Assembly (NCBI GenBank): GCA_018780145.1
Contig: JADMKA010000001.1
Span: 1-64,000 of the forward strand
Direction: 5' to 3'
Source: Vitreoscilla sp.
GTDB lineage: Bacteria > Pseudomonadota > Gammaproteobacteria > Burkholderiales > Burkholderiaceae_C
DNA length: 64,000 bases
Shown: piece by piece, positions 18,035-25,915 of the stretch
Numbering within the stretch: position 1 is the first letter of the stretch
How the letters are laid out: each line of letters begins with the position of its first letter
Program-made: the position numbers and the translations under genes
The notes under the pieces: model-generated
Told to the model about the DNA's origin: nothing
The model's input: only the letters and a program-made list of their open reading frames with translations
The model's database searches: none

Positions 18035-18289
18035 CTACTTCTTGACGGCCTCCTGCGCCGACTGGTGCTTGCGGTCGTACTCGATGCCCTTCTTGACCTC
18101 GGCAATCGCCTTGTCGACGGCATTGATGGCCTGGGCGCGGTTGCCGCCCTTGTCGCCGGACGCGCTCTTCAGCTGATCCCGGGCCTGCTCCAGGCTGGCC
18201 AGCGCGGCCTCCATGTGAGGCTGGGCCGCGAAGATCGGGGCGGCGGCGAGGGCCAAGGCCAGGGCAGCCAGGGTATGAGCGACTTTCAT
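18035..18289 (-). CDS. Small exported helical protein of unknown function
   Basis: This 84-residue protein starts with a clear signal peptide (MKVAHTLAALALALAAAPIFAAQ). About 60 charged residues follow that should form a helical hairpin (LASLEQARDQLKSASGD and AVDKAIAEVKKGIEYDRK). GGGAG precedes the ATG at 18289. A small periplasmic helical protein is the most that can be said; no named family is recognised. It ends 4 bases from the convergent PurM-like gene. Confidence 0.7.
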   Translation of the reverse strand: MKVAHTLAALALALAAAPIFAAQPHMEAALASLEQARDQLKSASGDKGGNRAQAINAVDKAIAEVKKGIEYDRKHQSAQEAVKK

Positions 18290-18375
18290 GGGTCAATCTC
18301 CCATTGGACAGTGGGGTTGGACAGGCCGGCCACATGCGGCTCGCGCCACGAAGCATAGCCGCAGTGCCACGCCGG

Positions 18376-19281
18376 TCAACGCGCGGCGGCGGCCTCGCGA
18401 CGCAACCAATCGAAAGCGTCGTTGGCGATCGGTGTACGAGGAGTCAGCCGGCTTCGCATCAGCCACAGCCGAGGCCGCGGGCTCGTGGGCACCTGAGGCA
18501 GGTGCACCAGCCGGCCCGCCTGCAGAGCCGCGTCGACCAGCCAGCACGACAGGTAGGCCACGCCAAGACCCTGCTCGACCATGCCCAGCAACACGCCGGC
18601 GTCCTGCACCGTGGCGGCACGGCGCAGCCTGGCCTTCGCCGCCAGCCCGCCCAGCAGGCCGCCCCAGTCGGGCTCACGCTCCAGCAGCAGCAGCGGCGCA
18701 CGTTCGGTCAACTTGGGCCACGGCACGGCAGCCAGCTTGGTGGCCCACACCGGGGCGCAAACGGCCATGGCGTGGTCTTCACCCAGCGGCACGCACTCGA
18801 TGTCCGGGCCGTGCAGCGGCCGGCGCGAGACAATGAGATCCACATCCACCCGGTCGATGGCGCTCATTTCGTGGTCTGGCATCAGCCACACCTCGAGCGA
18901 CGCGTGCAGCTTCTGCAGCTCGGCCATCCGGGGCAGCAACCAGCCCTGGGCCAGATCGGTGGGGCAGGCCAGCAGCAGGGAAGCCTTGCTGCGGTAGGGC
19001 TCGATGCGCTCGAAACCGAGCTTCAGCCGCTGAAGTGTCTCGCGCGCGGTGACCACCAGGAGTTCGCCCGCACCGGTGAGCTTGACCCCATGGCCCTGGC
19101 GCGTGAACAGGCGCTGCGCCACATAGGCCTCGAGCTTCTGCAGGCGCTGGCTGACGGCACTCTGGGTCAGGTTCAGCTCCGCCGCGGCACGCGAGACGCT
19201 GCCCAGCCGGGCAGCCGCCTCGAAGGCCACCAGACCGGCAAACGGGATCTCGCGGGGCGCGGAGGTATCAGAATTTCTCAT
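18376..19281 (-). CDS. LysR-family regulator (GcvA-like subgroup)
   Basis: This 301-residue LysR-type regulator has an N-terminal winged helix-turn-helix (AGLVAFEAAARLGSVSRAAA, then LTQSAVSQRLQKLE) and a C-terminal effector-binding domain. It is divergent from the ureohydrolase gene, with only 82 bases between the start codons, and an inverted repeat at 19315-19349 could be its site. LysR regulators next to guanidino-compound hydrolases (GbuR/GpuR type) activate them with their substrate as effector. By analogy, this one probably controls the neighbouring polyamine genes. The effector is not known. Confidence 0.9.
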   Translation of the reverse strand: MRNSDTSAPREIPFAGLVAFEAAARLGSVSRAAAELNLTQSAVSQRLQKLEAYVAQRLFTRQGHGVKLTGAGELLVVTARETLQRLKLGFERIEPYRSKASLLLACPTDLAQGWLLPRMAELQKLHASLEVWLMPDHEMSAIDRVDVDLIVSRRPLHGPDIECVPLGEDHAMAVCAPVWATKLAAVPWPKLTERAPLLLLEREPDWGGLLGGLAAKARLRRAATVQDAGVLLGMVEQGLGVAYLSCWLVDAALQAGRLVHLPQVPTSPRPRLWLMRSRLTPRTPIANDAFDWLRREAAAAR

Positions 19282-19314
19282 GGCGCGGTGCGGCGGGCTA
19301 ATGGGCAAGCGGCG

Positions 19315-19349
19315 GCGTCTCTGCGAGCATCCTGTCATTGCACAGACGC
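19315..19349. promoter_or_regulatory. Inverted repeat between LysR and ureohydrolase genes
   Basis: GCGTCTCTGC (19315-19324) and GCACAGACGC (19340-19349) are inverted copies with one mismatch, separated by 15 bases. They lie just before the ribosome binding site of the ureohydrolase. This is a candidate LysR operator or leader hairpin. Confidence 0.5.
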
Positions 19350-19363
19350 TCCCGGAGCACCCG

Positions 19364-20317
19364 ATGACCGACGCCGCCCGCCCCACCGATCATGCCATCC
19401 ACCGCACCAGCGACCTGGGCTACCCGCCGGAGAACAACTTCGGCGGCGTGCTGAGCTTCCTGAGGCGCCGCTACACCCGTGACCTGGCGGGCATCGACGT
19501 GGCCGTCACCGGCATCCCGCTGGACGTGGCCACCACCTTCCGGCCCGGCGCGCGCCTCGGGCCACAGGCGATCCGCGCCGCCACGGTGCAGCTCAACGAA
19601 CCGCTGTTCCCCTGGGGCTACGGGCCCTGCGACCACCTGAGCGTGGTGGACTATGGCGACTGCCCGCTGGACCACCACCGCCCGGCCACCCTGGTGCCCA
19701 GCATCACCGCGCATGCGCGCCAGATCATTGCCGGCAACACGACGCTGCTGAGCCTGGGTGGCGACCACTTCATCACCCTGCCGCTGCTTCGCGCCCATGT
19801 GGAGCGCCACGGCCAGCCGCTGGCGCTGATCCACTTCGACGCCCACACCGACACCTGGGCCGACGACGACCCGGCATCGCTGAACCACGGCACCATGTTC
19901 TACAAGGCGGTGAAGGAAGGCCTGATCGACCCGAAGCGCTCGGTGCAGATCGGCATCCGCACCTGGAACGAGGACACGATGGGCCTGACCGTGCTCGGCG
20001 CCGATTCGGTGCACGGCGACGGCACCAAGGCCACGGCCGAGAAGATCCTCAGTGTCGTCGGCAACCACCCCGCCTACCTGACCTTCGACATCGACTGCCT
20101 TGACCCGGCCTTCGCGCCGGGCACCGGCACCCCGGTGCCGGGCGGCCTGAGCAGCGCGCAGGCACTGGACATCCTGCGCCGCCTGGTACCCGCCTGGCTG
20201 GTGGGCCTGGACGTGGTGGAAGTCGCCCCGGCCTACGACCACGCCGAGATCACCGCGCTGGCCGCCGCACACATCGCCACCGAGATGCTGTGCCTGCTCG
20301 CCGCGCAGCGCCGCTGA
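19364..20317 (+). CDS. speB: Ureohydrolase: agmatinase or guanidinobutyrase family
   Basis: This 317-residue arginase-fold enzyme has all the manganese ligands: GGDHF, HFDAHTDTW and the FDIDCLDPAFAPGTGTP block. The conserved E is in the VVEVAPAYDH region. It should remove urea from agmatine to give putrescine. The close relatives guanidinobutyrase and guanidinopropionase cannot be ruled out from sequence alone. CGGAG precedes the ATG at 19364. It is divergent from a LysR gene and 24 bases upstream of a polyamine-binding protein, which supports a role in polyamine or guanidino-compound use. Confidence 0.9.
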   Translation: MTDAARPTDHAIHRTSDLGYPPENNFGGVLSFLRRRYTRDLAGIDVAVTGIPLDVATTFRPGARLGPQAIRAATVQLNEPLFPWGYGPCDHLSVVDYGDCPLDHHRPATLVPSITAHARQIIAGNTTLLSLGGDHFITLPLLRAHVERHGQPLALIHFDAHTDTWADDDPASLNHGTMFYKAVKEGLIDPKRSVQIGIRTWNEDTMGLTVLGADSVHGDGTKATAEKILSVVGNHPAYLTFDIDCLDPAFAPGTGTPVPGGLSSAQALDILRRLVPAWLVGLDVVEVAPAYDHAEITALAAAHIATEMLCLLAAQRR

Positions 20318-20341
20318 ACCACCCACCCGAGGAGTCACACC

Positions 20342-21469
20342 ATGACCCTGAACCGCCTCGTGCCGAGGCGCGCCGCCGCATGCCTGGCCGCCGCCCTCTC
20401 CCTCCTTTCACAGACCGCCCTCCACGCCGCGGAGGAGGAAAAGATCCTCAACCTCTACAACTGGGCCGAATACATCGGTGAGCAGACGGTCGCCAACTTC
20501 GAGAAGGAGACCGGCATCAAGGTCCGCTACGACAACTTCGACTCGAACGAAGTGCTGCTGGCCAAGATGGTGGCCGGCCGCAGCGGCTACGACGTGATCG
20601 TGCCCTCCTCGGACTTCGGCCGCCTGATGATCGACGGCGGCCTGGTGCAGAAGCTCGACCGCAGCCGGCTGACGAACTGGGCCAACCTCCACCCCGCCGT
20701 GATGCAGCTGATGGGCAAGCTGGACCCCGGCAACCAGCACATGGTGCCGTGGCTCGGCAGCACGGTCGCCGTCGGCTACAACCTGGACAAGGTCAAGGCC
20801 GCGCTCGGCGCCGAGCCGCTGCCTGCCAACCCGTTCGACCTCGTCTTCAACCCGGTCTACACGGCCAGGCTGAAGAGTTGTGGCATCTCGATGCTGGACA
20901 GCGCGAGCGACGTGTTTCCCTCCGCGCTGATCTACCTGGGCCGCCCGGCGTACAGCAACAACCTGGCCGACTACACCGCCGCCGCGGCGATGCTGCAGAA
21001 GGTGCGCAGCGACATCGGCCTGTTCAGCTACAACGGCTACATCTCGGACCTGGCCACCGGCAACATCTGCGTGGCGCTGGGTTATGGCGGTGATTTCAAC
21101 AATGCCGCGCAGCGCGCCAGGGCCGGCGGCACCAAGGTCCAGGTGGTGGCCCCGCTGCCACCGCAGGGCGTGCAGTTCGGCTTCGAATCCATGCTGATCC
21201 CGAACGATGCCCCGCACCCCGGCAATGCCCACCGCTGGATCAACTACATCCTGCGCCCCGAGGTGCAGGCGGCGATCACCAACAAGGTGATGTTCACCAG
21301 CCCGAACCTCGCGGCGCGCCAGTTCGTTCGCCCCGACGTGCTGGCCAACCAGGTGGCCTTCCCGCCGGACGACTACCTGGCCACCAAGGTGCAGTTCTAC
21401 GAGGTGCGGCGGCAGGACACGCGGCGCACCATGACGCGGCTGTTCACCAAGCTCAAGTCCGGCATCTGA
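20342..21469 (+). CDS. Periplasmic polyamine-binding protein, PotF/PotD family
   Basis: This 375-residue protein has a signal peptide (cleavage near TALHAAEE). The mature N terminus EEEKILNLYNWAEYIGEQTVANFEKETGI is diagnostic of the spermidine/putrescine binding proteins of ABC importers. Conserved ligand-pocket segments SSDFGRLMIDGGL and WLGSTVAVGYNLDKV are present. GAGGAG is found ahead of the ATG. Permease and ATPase genes are not adjacent, so it must work with a transporter elsewhere. It is probably co-transcribed with the ureohydrolase, linking uptake and metabolism of polyamines or guanidino compounds. Confidence 0.93.
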   Translation: MTLNRLVPRRAAACLAAALSLLSQTALHAAEEEKILNLYNWAEYIGEQTVANFEKETGIKVRYDNFDSNEVLLAKMVAGRSGYDVIVPSSDFGRLMIDGGLVQKLDRSRLTNWANLHPAVMQLMGKLDPGNQHMVPWLGSTVAVGYNLDKVKAALGAEPLPANPFDLVFNPVYTARLKSCGISMLDSASDVFPSALIYLGRPAYSNNLADYTAAAAMLQKVRSDIGLFSYNGYISDLATGNICVALGYGGDFNNAAQRARAGGTKVQVVAPLPPQGVQFGFESMLIPNDAPHPGNAHRWINYILRPEVQAAITNKVMFTSPNLAARQFVRPDVLANQVAFPPDDYLATKVQFYEVRRQDTRRTMTRLFTKLKSGI

Positions 21470-21482
21470 GGTGCGCCTCGCT

Positions 21483-21488
21483 TACAAT
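21483..21488 (+). promoter_or_regulatory. -10 box of the SRP RNA gene
   Basis: TACAAT lies 7 bases before the first paired base of the SRP RNA. A -35 box is not obvious. Confidence 0.6.
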
Positions 21489-21494
21489 CGCTCT

Positions 21495-21590
21495 CGACGG
21501 GCCTCCTCGCATGGAAGCACGGCCAACCGGGTCAGGTGGGGAACCAAGCAGCCCTAACTGTTGTGACCAGTGCCGAGGCAAGGCTCGTCA
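21495..21590 (+). ncRNA. ffs: Signal recognition particle 4.5S RNA
   Basis: The core GGTCAGGT-GGGGAACC-AAGCAGCC (about 21530-21553) is the conserved SRP domain IV with its GGAA tetraloop. The tetraloop is closed here by GG/CC instead of the CC/GG of E. coli, a compensated change. The outer helix is complete: 21496-21504 pairs with 21581-21589 at all nine positions, and 21505-21509 pairs with 21574-21578. The RNA binds Ffh and directs membrane proteins to the Sec machinery. An intrinsic terminator follows at 21612-21643. No protein gene overlaps it. Confidence 0.94.
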
Positions 21591-21611
21591 CCCATTTGCC
21601 ACGAAATACCC

Positions 21612-21643
21612 AGCCGCCAGCGCGCACCGCCTGGCGGCTTTTT
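21612..21643 (+). terminator. Intrinsic terminator of ffs
   Basis: AGCCGCCAG (21612-21620) pairs with CTGGCGGCT (21631-21639) around a 10-base loop and is followed by a T run to 21643. Confidence 0.9.
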
Positions 21644-21773
21644 CGTGGGTCGGGCTGGGAATGGCCGGGGCACCGGCTGCGTATACATGCGCCCGTCGCC
21701 CCTCGTGGCCCGGTATCGCCGGAGAGCGGGCACCCTCCAATGCCCCACGGGGCCCTTCATGCAGGAGTGCACC

Positions 21774-22295
21774 ATGCAACGTATCCCGAAGCTGATGACA
21801 GGTTGGCTCACCGGAACCGCCCTGCTCTGTGCCATGGCACCGAGCTTCGCCCATGACCGCGTCGCGACGGCGCTGGAAGGCTACTCGGAAGTCCCTGCCG
21901 TCGCCTCCGCGGCCACGGGCAGGTTCAAGGCCTCGGTCCACGCCACCAACGGATTCGTCGAGTACGAGATGAGCTACGCCGGCCTGGAGGGCGACGTCCG
22001 CCAGGCCCATATTCACCTCGGCCAACGGCGCGTCAACGGCGGCATCATGGTCTTCCTGTGCCAGACCACCTTCAACCCGGACCCGACCGGCCTGGCGCCC
22101 ACCTGCCCGCAGTCGGGCACCGTGAGTGGCACGCTGACTGCCGCCAACGTCATCGGCCCGACCGGCCAGGGCGTGGACGCCACCGAGTTCGGCGAACTGG
22201 TGGCGGCCATCCGAGCTGGCGTGGCCTATGCCAATGTCCACACCACCAAGTTCCCGGCCGGCGAACTGCGGGGGCAACTGTCCAACAACGAGTGA
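21774..22295 (+). CDS. Secreted CHRD-domain protein
   Basis: This 173-residue protein has a signal peptide (ending near APSFAHD) and one CHRD domain: LEGYSEVPAVASAATGRFKA at the start, then SYAGLEGDVRQAHIHLGQ and the final VHTTKFPAGELRGQL. The CHRD fold was first described in chordin; bacterial members are exported and their function is not known. AGGAG precedes the ATG at 21774. The 180 bases between ffs and this gene hold the ffs terminator and no other recognisable feature. Confidence 0.88.
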   Translation: MQRIPKLMTGWLTGTALLCAMAPSFAHDRVATALEGYSEVPAVASAATGRFKASVHATNGFVEYEMSYAGLEGDVRQAHIHLGQRRVNGGIMVFLCQTTFNPDPTGLAPTCPQSGTVSGTLTAANVIGPTGQGVDATEFGELVAAIRAGVAYANVHTTKFPAGELRGQLSNNE

Positions 22296-22313
22296 AGGCC
22301 CCAGGGGGAGACC

Positions 22314-22535
22314 TCAGCCTTTTCGGTTGCCCATCAACAGCAGCAGCGCGCCGGCCACGATGGCTCCGACGCCTGCCCAGACCGGCACGTTGACGGTCTC
22401 CTTCTCCTTCACCGACAGCACGATCGGCCCCAACTTGGCCTCGTGCGTGTCCTTGGTGTAGCTGAAACTTCCGTACACCAGGCCCAGCACACCGGCCACG
22501 ATGAGAACGATGCCGACCAGCTTGATGGCGTTCAT
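22314..22535 (-). CDS. DUF3185-family small membrane protein
   Basis: This 73-residue protein has two transmembrane helices (about 5-23 and 50-68) around a short loop containing KLGPIVLSVKEKETVNVPVW. That is the pattern of the DUF3185 family, with no assigned function. AGGAGG precedes the ATG at 22535. It is the last gene after the histidine kinase on the minus strand, separated by 46 bases. Confidence 0.8.
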   Translation of the reverse strand: MNAIKLVGIVLIVAGVLGLVYGSFSYTKDTHEAKLGPIVLSVKEKETVNVPVWAGVGAIVAGALLLLMGNRKG

Positions 22536-22581
22536 GAATGCCTCCTATGCGTTGGGGGCATTCTGCGCCTCCGAGGGGGCG

Positions 22582-23859
22582 CTACATGGCCGATGCGTCA
22601 AAGACGGCGGACCGGCCATCGACCGACCGCTGCGCGCCGGCATCGGGAACAGGCAACAACAGGGTGAATGTCGTGCCAACCCCGACGATGCTGCTCACCT
22701 GAATGCTTCCCTTCATCGACGCCATGAGCTCCTTGCAGATCAGCAGCCCGAGGCCGTGGCCCTTCACCTCGGTCTGGTGGGCGCCGAGCCGCTCGAACGG
22801 CCGAAAGAGGCGGCCGATCTGTTCTTCGGTCATGCCCGGGCCGGAATCCTGGATGTCGATCTTCATGCACTCACCCTGAGTCAGCGTCAATCGCACCCAG
22901 CCGCCCTCGCGGTTGTACTTGATTGCATTGCTCAGCAGGTTCACGATCACTTGGCAGATGGCCCGGCGGTCGCCGACAGCCTGCAATGGGGATCGCCCCC
23001 GAAAGGCGACCTTGATCGAGCGCGCCTGAGCCTCGCGCTCGACGATGTGCATGGCATGCCGCGCGACGCTGACGACATCCACCGGGCCATGTCGGGGCGA
23101 TTCGTTCACCGCCCCGGCCCTGCCCAGTTCCATCAGCGCGTCGAGCACATCCACCATGTGCCATCCGGTCTTGGCGATCTGGGCGATCCAGCGTTCCACA
23201 CTCTCCTTGTCGCGGGGTGTGCTGCAGGTCTGTATCAGCTGCGCCAATCCGACAATGGCGTTCAGCGGTGTCCGCAGCTCATGGCCGACCTTGGATACCA
23301 GCACTGACTTTGCCCGGCTGCTGGCCTCCGCCTGCTCCTTGGCACGGCGCAGCGCCTCGTCGCGGCGCCAGAGTTGGGCCTTGGCTTCGACGCTTTGCGT
23401 CACGTCTCGCGCGGACCCTCGATAGCCCCGCAACGAGCCGTCGGGGTTCAGCAGCGCCACCGCACTGCGCGACACGAAACGTGTCTGGCCATGTGCCCGC
23501 TCTGCGGTCACCAGACGAACAACGGGTTCGCCGCTGTCGAGAACGGCATGGAAATCGCGCAACGGCAGTTCGGGTTCGCCCAGCCAGTTGACCACCTGCC
23601 CGGCCGGGATCGGCTCACCGAGGGCCGGCGGCTGGACCCCCACCGCGACCCCATGGACCCAGGTGTAGCGGTGCCGATGATCGGTTTCCCAGATCCAGTC
23701 GCCGGAAGCGCGGGCGACATCCTCCAGCCTTTGCGTGAGAAGCATCGTCTCGCGCATCTGCTTGGGAGTCCAGCCGGTGCCGGCGCCCCATTCCGGAGCA
23801 TCGACACGTGGGGAGTTCATGGCCCGGACCGGATCGTCCTCGTCAACCCTGATACACAT
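22582..23859 (-). CDS. Soluble PAS-domain sensor histidine kinase
   Basis: This 425-residue protein has a PAS-like sensory domain (about 40-155, ending GYRGSARDVTQ), a dimerisation/phosphoacceptor domain with H193 in VGHELRTPLN, and an ATPase domain with the N box NLLSNAIKYN, DSGPGM and GHGLGLLICK. No transmembrane segment is present, so it senses in the cytoplasm. The ATG at 23859 is chosen because AAGGA lies 8 bases before it; upstream ATG 23931 and downstream ATG 23820 are alternatives. It lies 109 bases after tpiA, at the end of the polyol operon. No response regulator is adjacent, so its partner is unknown. Confidence 0.9.
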   Translation of the reverse strand: MCIRVDEDDPVRAMNSPRVDAPEWGAGTGWTPKQMRETMLLTQRLEDVARASGDWIWETDHRHRYTWVHGVAVGVQPPALGEPIPAGQVVNWLGEPELPLRDFHAVLDSGEPVVRLVTAERAHGQTRFVSRSAVALLNPDGSLRGYRGSARDVTQSVEAKAQLWRRDEALRRAKEQAEASSRAKSVLVSKVGHELRTPLNAIVGLAQLIQTCSTPRDKESVERWIAQIAKTGWHMVDVLDALMELGRAGAVNESPRHGPVDVVSVARHAMHIVEREAQARSIKVAFRGRSPLQAVGDRRAICQVIVNLLSNAIKYNREGGWVRLTLTQGECMKIDIQDSGPGMTEEQIGRLFRPFERLGAHQTEVKGHGLGLLICKELMASMKGSIQVSSIVGVGTTFTLLLPVPDAGAQRSVDGRSAVFDASAM

Positions 23860-23968
23860 CGCTGAGTCCTTCGCGAGCGCGGTGGCGCGGGTACCCGCTG
23901 CCAGTGGATATTCCCTCGAAGACGTTGTCATTTGCGAGCCTGATCGCCGCGCCGCCTCGGCCGTGCAA

Positions 23969-24763
23969 TCAGGTCCCGATGGTCTGTGCCGCAGGCGCCG
24001 CCAACCCGGCCGTCTGGCAAAGCTCGGCGGCCTTGCAGATGTCCAGGAAGGCCGTTGGCGCCAGCGATGCCTGTCCGACCAGCACGCCGGACACGTGCCT
24101 GCAGGACATGATGGCTTCCGCATTGCCTGGGCTGACACTGCCGCCGTAGAGGATACGGACAGCCGTGGCCGATGTCCCTGCATGGAACGCCAGGATCTCC
24201 GAGATGCATCGATGGGCGTCATCGATGAGGCCCGGCGGCGCAGGATGGCCACTGCCGATCGCCCACACGGGTTCATAGGCGATGACGATCGATCCAAGAC
24301 CACGCCCCAGTGTCCGCACCAGTTGCAGCAGTTGACGCCTGAGCACCATGGCCGTCTGATTGCCGTCGCGCTCTTCGGCCTTCTCGCCGACACACACGAT
24401 CGGCGTCAAGCCCGCTGCCAGAGCCCGCTGTGCCTTGCCGGCGACGTGGCCGTCCGTGTCGGCATGGCCCGACCGGCGCTCCGAGTGGCCGACGATGACA
24501 TAGCGGGCCCCGAAGTCGCGGATCATCCGGGCAGACACCTCACCGGTAAACGCCCCGTCGGACTCGGCGGAGCAATCCTGCGCGCCCCAGCGCAGCGGCG
24601 AGACGGCGAACGCCCCCTGCGCCACCGCCAGAAGAGGATAAGGCACACACAGCGCAGCGTCGCACGCCGGCCAGTCCCCCTTTGCCAACGCGGCAAACTC
24701 CTTCACCAGGCCTGCCGATCCGTTCATCTTCCAGTTGCCGATCACCAGCTTGGTCGGGCTCAT
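23969..24763 (-). CDS. tpiA: Triosephosphate isomerase, operon-specific copy
   Basis: This 264-residue TIM barrel keeps all catalytic residues: K12 in GNWKMNG, H93 in VGHSERR and E164 in AYEPVWAIG, plus loop 7 YGGSV. It interconverts dihydroxyacetone phosphate and glyceraldehyde 3-phosphate. Loop 6 ends AIGSGH where glycolytic enzymes usually have AIGTGK. The ATG overlaps the stop of the upstream binding-protein gene (ATGA). In Burkholderiales the glycolytic tpiA normally lies next to secG-nuo, so this is probably a second, pathway-specific copy. TIM homologues in erythritol and threitol pathways isomerise erythrulose phosphates, so a C4 substrate is also possible. Confidence 0.9.
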   Translation of the reverse strand: MSPTKLVIGNWKMNGSAGLVKEFAALAKGDWPACDAALCVPYPLLAVAQGAFAVSPLRWGAQDCSAESDGAFTGEVSARMIRDFGARYVIVGHSERRSGHADTDGHVAGKAQRALAAGLTPIVCVGEKAEERDGNQTAMVLRRQLLQLVRTLGRGLGSIVIAYEPVWAIGSGHPAPPGLIDDAHRCISEILAFHAGTSATAVRILYGGSVSPGNAEAIMSCRHVSGVLVGQASLAPTAFLDICKAAELCQTAGLAAPAAQTIGT

Positions 24764-25908
24764 TTGACGAACTTCCCTGCCCGAGTGAAAACGGTGAGAT
24801 CGACCTGCGCCGGAGCACGCCGCGTCCGGCCGTAGAACGCCCCGACAAAACCGCCGAAGTCGCGCGGCGGCAGGCTGTCGAGTGCTTCGGCCACCCTGGC
24901 GGGCGTCAGGTCGCGGGCTCGGCGGAGCGCGTCCACCAGCAGGTTGGCGCCCAGGTAGGCTTCCATGCTGGCGAACGACGGTTCGATCCGGTGTCGCGTG
25001 CAGAACGCCTGGAAGGTGCGCCCGATGACAGTCGCCGAACTCCAGGGAAACGGAACGACCTGGGTGACCGACACACCAGCGGCCTGTGTCCCCAGGAGCT
25101 CCATCAGGGCGTTGCCACCCACCGTCGACAGGGTGTAGAAGAGTCCGTTGAAGTCGGCCCGCCGGGCCGCGTCGACGAAACGGGCGCTGGCCACGTAGTC
25201 CGCACCCAGCAGAATGGCCTCGGGTCGCCCCGCAAGCACGGAGGACACGGCCCCGGGCAGGCTGTAGCGGCTGCCTTCGTGGTCGACGCTGCTGATCGAC
25301 GCCACCTTGTCGCCACGCCCTTCGAAGGAGGCAATCAGGGCATCGCGAAGTTCCCAGCCCTGCGAGTTGTACTCGGACACCAGCGAGACTCTGCGTATCC
25401 CGATCTGGTTCGTGTGCCGCGCGATGTGGTCGATCTCGTCCAGATGGCTCGCGCGCAGGTTGTAGATCCACGGCAGCACGCCCGAGCGCAGTTCCAGCGA
25501 GCCACTGACCGGCGCCACGTACGGCAGGCTCTCTTCGGCCGCGCCCCGCGCACCGGCGCGGTGGGCGCCGGCCCCGACGAAGCCGAACAATGCGACCACC
25601 TGGTGCTGGCTGGCGAGCAGCTTCACGTTGACCGAGGTGCGCTCGGCGCGGTCCTCGTCGTCCAGGGTCACCAGGTCGATGTCGCGCCCACCCACCCCGC
25701 CTTGAGCGTTGACTTCAGCGAATACGGCGAGCGCAGCGTCGCGGTAGGCGATACCCACCCTGGCCAACGGGCCAGTGACCGGTGCAGACTGCCCCAGCCG
25801 GATGGGTGCGATGCCGCCGGCTCGTGTCGGGGCGGCTCGCACCCTGGTCAGGGGTGCCAGCAAGGGGGCAGTTGCCGGGACGCCGAATAGCAACGCTCTG
25901 CGCCGCAT
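24760..25908 (-). CDS. Orphan periplasmic binding protein (peripl_BP_6 / LivK type)
   Basis: This 382-residue protein starts with an arginine-rich signal peptide (MRRRALLFGVPATAPLLAPLTRVRAAP). It carries the two-lobed type I periplasmic-binding fold of branched-chain amino-acid and amide receptors: IRLGQSAPVTGPLARVGIAYRDA, ALFGFVGAGA, ILLGADYVASARFVDAAR and SMEAYLGANLLVDAL. No matching LivHMGF permeases are nearby. It sits between dhaK (7-base gap) and tpiA (overlapping ATGA) in an operon that already has its own ABC binding protein. It may scavenge or sense a related ligand. Confidence 0.88.
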   Translation of the reverse strand: MRRRALLFGVPATAPLLAPLTRVRAAPTRAGGIAPIRLGQSAPVTGPLARVGIAYRDAALAVFAEVNAQGGVGGRDIDLVTLDDEDRAERTSVNVKLLASQHQVVALFGFVGAGAHRAGARGAAEESLPYVAPVSGSLELRSGVLPWIYNLRASHLDEIDHIARHTNQIGIRRVSLVSEYNSQGWELRDALIASFEGRGDKVASISSVDHEGSRYSLPGAVSSVLAGRPEAILLGADYVASARFVDAARRADFNGLFYTLSTVGGNALMELLGTQAAGVSVTQVVPFPWSSATVIGRTFQAFCTRHRIEPSFASMEAYLGANLLVDALRRARDLTPARVAEALDSLPPRDFGGFVGAFYGRTRRAPAQVDLTVFTRAGKFVK

Positions 25909-25915
25909 GGTCAGC

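Noticed and set aside
16831-18123. Possible 430-residue N-terminal extension of DnaX
   Set aside because: The extension is antisense to the PurM-like gene and unlike any DnaX; the conserved MSYVVLARKYRS start with its own -10 box is at 16830.
23860-24393. Longer N-terminal version of the soluble histidine kinase
   Set aside because: The upstream part is antisense to tpiA and arginine/serine-rich; the ATG at 23859 has an AAGGA site and directly precedes the PAS region.
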